From the NCBI RefSeq assembly GCF_036030735.1, contig NZ_CP107928.1:8618001-8682000 (forward strand): DNA of 64,000 nucleotides. Direction: 5' to 3'. The notes below the pieces were generated by a model. The model was not told where the DNA came from and did no database searches. It saw only the letters and a program-made list of their open reading frames with translations. The position numbers and the translations under genes were made by a program. The DNA is from Streptomyces sp. NBC_00425. Its GTDB lineage: Bacteria > Actinomycetota > Actinomycetes > Streptomycetales > Streptomycetaceae. Of this stretch, positions 60,737 to 64,000 are shown one piece after another. How positions within the stretch are numbered: the stretch's first letter is position 1; every line of letters begins with the position of its first letter.

Positions 60737-61129
60737 CTAGGATCCGGCCAGCATCCGTTCCAGCACCGCCCGCTGCAGGGGCAGGACCTCGGTGTGCAGG
60801 TCGCGGCCCTTGGCGGTCAGGGCGACCCAGACCCCGCGCCGGTCCTCCGCACAGATCGAGCGCTCCACCAGGCCTTCCTTCTCCAGGCGGCCGATGAGCC
60901 GGGACAGCGCGCTCTGGCTGAGGTGTACGCGTCCGACGAGGTTCTGCACCCGGCACTGGTCGCCCGCCCGGGGGGCCTCGGCGGCGAGGATGTCGAGCAC
61001 CTCGAAGTCACTGGCTCCCAGACCGTGCGGGTGCAGCTCGCGGTCGATCTCGCACATCGTGCGGGCGTGCACCGACAGGATGTCCCGCCACCGCTCCTCA
61101 AGGCCCGTCCCGGCCGTTTTCGCTGCCAT
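60737..61129 (-). CDS. MarR-family regulator
   Basis: 130 aa, ATG 61129. HGLGASDFEVLDILAAEAPRAGDQCRVQNLVGRVHLSQSALSRLIGRLEKEGLVERSICAEDRRGVWVALTAKG is a full MarR wHTH with wing. The site at 61160-61173 lies in its promoter. It is just downstream of a VOC protein on the same strand. Confidence 0.87.
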   Translation of the reverse strand: MAAKTAGTGLEERWRDILSVHARTMCEIDRELHPHGLGASDFEVLDILAAEAPRAGDQCRVQNLVGRVHLSQSALSRLIGRLEKEGLVERSICAEDRRGVWVALTAKGRDLHTEVLPLQRAVLERMLAGS

Positions 61130-61159
61130 ACCCGCATGGTAACGCCGTCCCGGTTATTT

Positions 61160-61173
61160 ATTGACGACGCAAT
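61160..61173. promoter_or_regulatory. Candidate MarR operator
   Basis: ATTGACGACGCAAT, arms ATTG / CAAT around ACGACG, 31 bp upstream of the MarR start and in an AT-rich patch. Confidence 0.4.
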
Positions 61174-61211
61174 TAGTGCGGGTGCATGCAGTGGCTCGAC
61201 AGGTCCGGCGC

Positions 61212-61559
61212 TCAGGCGGGGTCCTGGAGGAGCCCGACCAGGTTCCCGTCCGCGTCCTTGACGGAGGCGACGAGCCGGCCGTTGCCGACGTCCTGGACGT
61301 CCTGGAGCACCTCCGCTCCCGCCGCCAGCAGGGCCGCGAGACGGTCCTGGATGTCGGTGACGTGCCAGTAGGGGACCGGTCCGGTGAGCCCCTGTGCGTG
61401 CCCGTTCGGGTTCAGGCCGACGTCCTGGCCGGCGGCCTTGTACCCGACGTAGTACGGCTCGTCGGCGTACGGCTCGACCCCCAGCAGCGCGGTGAACAGG
61501 GCCTTCGCCCGGTCGACGTCCTTGACGGGGTAGATGATCGTCTGCAGTCCGGCGGCCAT
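61212..61559 (-). CDS. VOC-family (glyoxalase/bleomycin-resistance) protein
   Basis: 115 aa, ATG 61559. LQTIIYPVKDVDRAKALFTALLGVEPYADEPYYVGY, VPYWHVTDIQDRLAALLAAGAEVLQDVQDVGNGRLVASVKDADGNLVGLLQD is the standard VOC pair of beta-alpha-beta-beta-beta units. Possible metal ligands His and Glu are only partly kept. Could be a binding or small detoxifying protein. About 120 bp downstream of the 88-copy octamer array. Confidence 0.85.
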   Translation of the reverse strand: MAAGLQTIIYPVKDVDRAKALFTALLGVEPYADEPYYVGYKAAGQDVGLNPNGHAQGLTGPVPYWHVTDIQDRLAALLAAGAEVLQDVQDVGNGRLVASVKDADGNLVGLLQDPA

Positions 61560-61680
61560 GACGCTCTCCTCGGTGAAGTGATGCGGTACCCGGGAGCACC
61601 TCCGTGTTCCCGTGGTCCCACGCTAGGACGAGGGCGGGGCGGACGGCTTCTCCGATCCTGACCGGTTGCCGCTCTCCGGC

Positions 61681-62384
61681 CGGCCTCCCGGCCTCCCGGC
61701 CTCCCGGCCTCCCGGCCTCCCGGCCTCCCGGCCTCCCGGCCTCCCGGCCTCCCGGCCTCCCGGCCTCCCGGCCTCCCGGCCTCCCGGCCTCCCGGCCTCC
61801 CGGCCTCCCGGCCTCCCGGCCTCCCGGCCTCCCGGCCTCCCGGCCTCCCGGCCTCCCGGCCTCCCGGCCTCCCGGCCTCCCGGCCTCCCGGCCTCCCGGC
61901 CTCCCGGCCTCCCGGCCTCCCGGCCTCCCGGCCTCCCGGCCTCCCGGCCTCCCGGCCTCCCGGCCTCCCGGCCTCCCGGCCTCCCGGCCTCCCGGCCTCC
62001 CGGCCTCCCGGCCTCCCGGCCTCCCGGCCTCCCGGCCTCCCGGCCTCCCGGCCTCCCGGCCTCCCGGCCTCCCGGCCTCCCGGCCTCCCGGCCTCCCGGC
62101 CTCCCGGCCTCCCGGCCTCCCGGCCTCCCGGCCTCCCGGCCTCCCGGCCTCCCGGCCTCCCGGCCTCCCGGCCTCCCGGCCTCCCGGCCTCCCGGCCTCC
62201 CGGCCTCCCGGCCTCCCGGCCTCCCGGCCTCCCGGCCTCCCGGCCTCCCGGCCTCCCGGCCTCCCGGCCTCCCGGCCTCCCGGCCTCCCGGCCTCCCGGC
62301 CTCCCGGCCTCCCGGCCTCCCGGCCTCCCGGCCTCCCGGCCTCCCGGCCTCCCGGCCTCCCGGCCTCCCGGCCTCCCGGCCTCC
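61681..62384. repeat. 88 perfect copies of the octamer CGGCCTCC
   Basis: The 704 nt are an uninterrupted repeat of an 8-nt unit, CGGCCTCC (GGAGGCCG on the other strand), with no substitution by my reading. It lies between the LacI gene at 62881 and the VOC gene at 61559. Long open frames through it (PASRPPGL-type on one strand, GRPGGREA-type on the other) come from the 24-nt periodicity and are not genes. The minus-strand unit contains GGAGG, a Shine-Dalgarno-like pentamer. Confidence 0.98.
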
Positions 62385-62693
62385 CAGGCCTCCCGGCCTC
62401 CCAGGCCTCCCGGGCCTCCCGGTCTGTGTCCTGGGCCCTGCCGGGCCTGGTGCCGCCGTACCCCCGACGGCCCGTCGGCAGGCCCGCCCGCCGGACACGC
62501 GAAGGCCCGCGCGCAGGCCGCACGTCGGCATGAGCCCGGGGCGGGCCGCCGTCAGGGGCCAGCCGCCCCGGCCTCCGGCCTCGACGGAAGGCGTCGGGCG
62601 CGGCGCTCGCGACGTCTGTCACGGGCGCCGAGGAGGAGGCGCCGGCCGTATCCGCCGTCCGGGCGAGGCCGGCCGGACCCGACGGCCGGCAGT
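62385..62693. other. Degenerate end of the octamer array and gene-free stretch
   Basis: To about 62422 the repeat continues with insertions (CAGGCCTCC, CGGGCCTCC). Beyond that no gene is recognised. With 61560-61680, this makes up the rest of the 1.3-kb gap. Confidence 0.6.
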
Positions 62694-62860
62694 CTCCGGA
62701 TCGGAGAACCAGATGCCTTGACCCTTGAGGGCTCCGGATCAGGGACCTCGATGCCCGGCAGGCTCAGGATCGCGATCCGACGCCCGGGGGACTCCGGATC
62801 GGCGAATCCGATGCCCGGCGGCCTCCGGACCGGCGGCCTCAGTGCCGGGCGGATCCGAGG
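62694..62860. repeat. Degenerate repeat of about 31 bp downstream of the LacI gene
   Basis: CTCCGGATC or close variants start at 62694, 62732, 62763, 62792 and 62823, each usually followed about 16 nt later by GATGCCCGGC-like sequence. Five units of 29-38 bp. Confidence 0.6.
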
Positions 62861-62880
62861 TCGGACGGCGGACCCCGAGG

Positions 62881-63915
62881 TCAGGCGGACTCCCGCCGGA
62901 CCAGTTCCGTCGGCAGGATCACCGCAGCCGGGTCCTCGCCGCCGATCTGTGCGAGGAGCACCCGGACCATCTCGCTGCTGATCCGGTCCCAGGGCTGGCG
63001 GATGGTGGTGAGGGAGGGACTGGCCGCGGTCGCCGCCGGGGAGTCGTCGAAGCCGCCGACCGCCACGTCCTGCGGCACCCGCCGCCCCGCCCGGTGCAGC
63101 GCCGTCAGCACGCCCTGTGCCATCAGGTCGGACGCGACGAACACCGCGTCCAGCTCCGGCGCCTGGGTCAGCAGCAGCTCCGCGCCGGCCTCGCCGCTGG
63201 CCCGGCTGTAGTCGCCGGACACGACCAGCCGTTCGTCGTAGGGGACGTCCGCCTCGGCGAGCACCTCCCGGTACCCGGCGAGCCGCTCCACACCGCCCGG
63301 GGTGTCCAGCGGGCCGGTGACCACGCCGACCCTCCGACGGCCCTGCGCCAGCAGATGCCGCACCATGTCCCGGGCGCCGTCGCGGTCGTCGGCGGCCACA
63401 TAGCTCACCTTGGAGCCGATCCCGATCGGCTTGCCGCAGGCGACCAGCGGCACCCCCGCCTCCCGCAGCTCGGTGGCGATCGGGTCCCCGGAGTGGCTGG
63501 AGACCAGCAGCACCCCGTCGACGTGCCCGGCGGTGATGTACCGGATGATGCGCCGGCGTTCGTCCTCGGTGCCGGCCAGCATCAGCAGGAGGGGCACGTC
63601 GTGCGCGGCCAGCGCCTGGGTGCAGCCGCGCAGCAGGACGTTGAAGTTGGGATCCTCGAAGAACCGCTCCTGCGGCTCCGTGAGCAGGAAGCCGACGGAG
63701 TCGGACCTGCCGGTGATCAGCGAACGGGCGTGCCGGTTCACGACGTAACCCGTCCTGCGGATGGCGGCGTTGACCGCCTCCGCGGCCGCCGGGCTGACGT
63801 AGTGCCCGCCGTTGAGAACCCGCGAGACGGTGCCCCGGGAGACCCCCGCCTCGCGCGCCACGTCGTGGATGGTCGGCGGTCTGCGCCGGCCCCCCGCACC
63901 ATTGTTCATGGTCAT
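62881..63915 (-). CDS. LacI-family transcriptional regulator
   Basis: 344 aa. ATG 63915 overlaps the stop of the permease by ATGA, so this start is preferred over ATG 63909. RRPPTIHDVAREAGVSRGTVSRVLNGGHYVSPAAAEAVNAAIRRTGYVVNRHARSLITGR is the LacI DNA-binding head; a Peripla_BP_3 sensor follows. It is translationally coupled to a sugar ABC permease, whose operon it probably controls. Confidence 0.9.
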   Translation of the reverse strand: MTMNNGAGGRRRPPTIHDVAREAGVSRGTVSRVLNGGHYVSPAAAEAVNAAIRRTGYVVNRHARSLITGRSDSVGFLLTEPQERFFEDPNFNVLLRGCTQALAAHDVPLLLMLAGTEDERRRIIRYITAGHVDGVLLVSSHSGDPIATELREAGVPLVACGKPIGIGSKVSYVAADDRDGARDMVRHLLAQGRRRVGVVTGPLDTPGGVERLAGYREVLAEADVPYDERLVVSGDYSRASGEAGAELLLTQAPELDAVFVASDLMAQGVLTALHRAGRRVPQDVAVGGFDDSPAATAASPSLTTIRQPWDRISSEMVRVLLAQIGGEDPAAVILPTELVRRESA

Positions 63916-64000
63916 GACTTTACGGCTCCGGACAGCAGATCCAGGCTCCAGAACCGCTGGACCACCAGGAACAGCGCCACCAGCGGGATCACCGCGAGGA
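63912..64000 (-). CDS. Sugar ABC transporter permease, C-terminal end (partial)
   Basis: The last 28 codons, AVIPLVALFLVVQRFWSLDLL followed by SGAVKS, run off the window edge. This is the typical end of MalG-type carbohydrate permeases (xxRFWxxGLLxGAVKG). Its TGA overlaps the LacI start. Confidence 0.7.
   Translation of the reverse strand, partial: LAVIPLVALFLVVQRFWSLDLLSGAVKS

Noticed and set aside
61681..62384. CRISPR array or minisatellite with spacers
   Set aside because: The unit is 8 nt with no spacers and no cas genes nearby.
61604..62721. Pro-rich or Gly/Arg-rich proteins encoded by the octamer array
   Set aside because: The frames stay open only because three octamers make 24 nt; no start with a ribosome site and no non-repeat domain.

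Overview
The window looks like high-GC actinobacterial chromosome, almost certainly Streptomyces. Codons are strongly G/C-ending, GTG starts are common, and start codons are usually preceded by GGAGG- or AAGGA-type ribosome sites. Typical families include secreted CAZymes with ricin-type (CBM13) or CBM2 modules, Tat signals, a PAS/GAF/SpoIIE-type phosphatase with an ATPase domain, a type III PKS, DUF6243 and many one-component regulators. No rRNA, tRNA or CRISPR array was recognised.

Layout. (1) 80-3619, minus strand: a PET-hydrolase-like cutinase with a ricin domain, a GH5 mannanase and an SGNH esterase. (2) 3620-5763: an eroded zone with the start of an MHS transporter, a CebR-like operator and a frameshifted solute-binding-protein remnant. 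(3) 5764-19552: a LacI regulator divergent from a plus-strand run of secreted enzymes: a beta-helix GH141-like protein, SGNH esterase, GH54 arabinofuranosidase, a broken GH27 composite, GH59 galactosidase, GH29 fucosidase and a CE1 esterase. Every member of the run, including the broken one, carries a ricin-type module. The combination (arabinose, galactose, fucose, acetyl and feruloyl release) fits an arabinogalactan or AGP-like plant glycan. (4) 20067-26305: SRPBCC/ArsR pair, DinB-like protein, secreted cyclophilin, DUF6243 protein, and an M4 protease with its emfourin-type inhibitor. (5) 26395-28058: decay zone (IS5 fragment, truncated ECF sigma factor, frameshifted MFS exporter). (6) 28862-40863: type III PKS, large phosphatase, methyltransferase, a frameshifted multidomain GH30, CGNR regulator with divergent MBL-fold hydrolase, azoreductase with HxlR regulator, and a YceI protein. 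(7) 41099-42559: GH43-CBM42 arabinofuranosidase. (8) 42787-51323: LuxR regulator, sugar-type ABC transporter, YtcJ-like amidohydrolase, LLM oxidoreductase and MarR regulator, which looks like an uptake-plus-catabolism unit. (9) 51588-64000: GH5-Fn3-CBM2 mannanase behind an exact CebR-type box, 6-phosphogluconate dehydrogenase, a long-form GAPDH, a DHA2 exporter with MerR regulator, several small genes, a LacI regulator and the end of a sugar ABC permease.

Together the genes describe extracellular attack on plant hemicellulose and pectin side chains. Two mannanases, GH43, GH30_5-like, GH54, GH59 and GH29 enzymes sit under LacI/CebR-like operators, and cytosolic pentose-phosphate and glycolytic enzymes are close by.

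The most unusual non-coding feature is a set of three unrelated tandem repeats that all have an 8-nt unit: 42575-42638, 57312-57375 and a perfect 88-copy array at 61681-62384. Many genes are visibly damaged: SBP, MHS, GH27 composite, ECF sigma, MFS, GNAT and GH30. The region is therefore actively eroding, or the assembly carries single-base errors; reads would decide.
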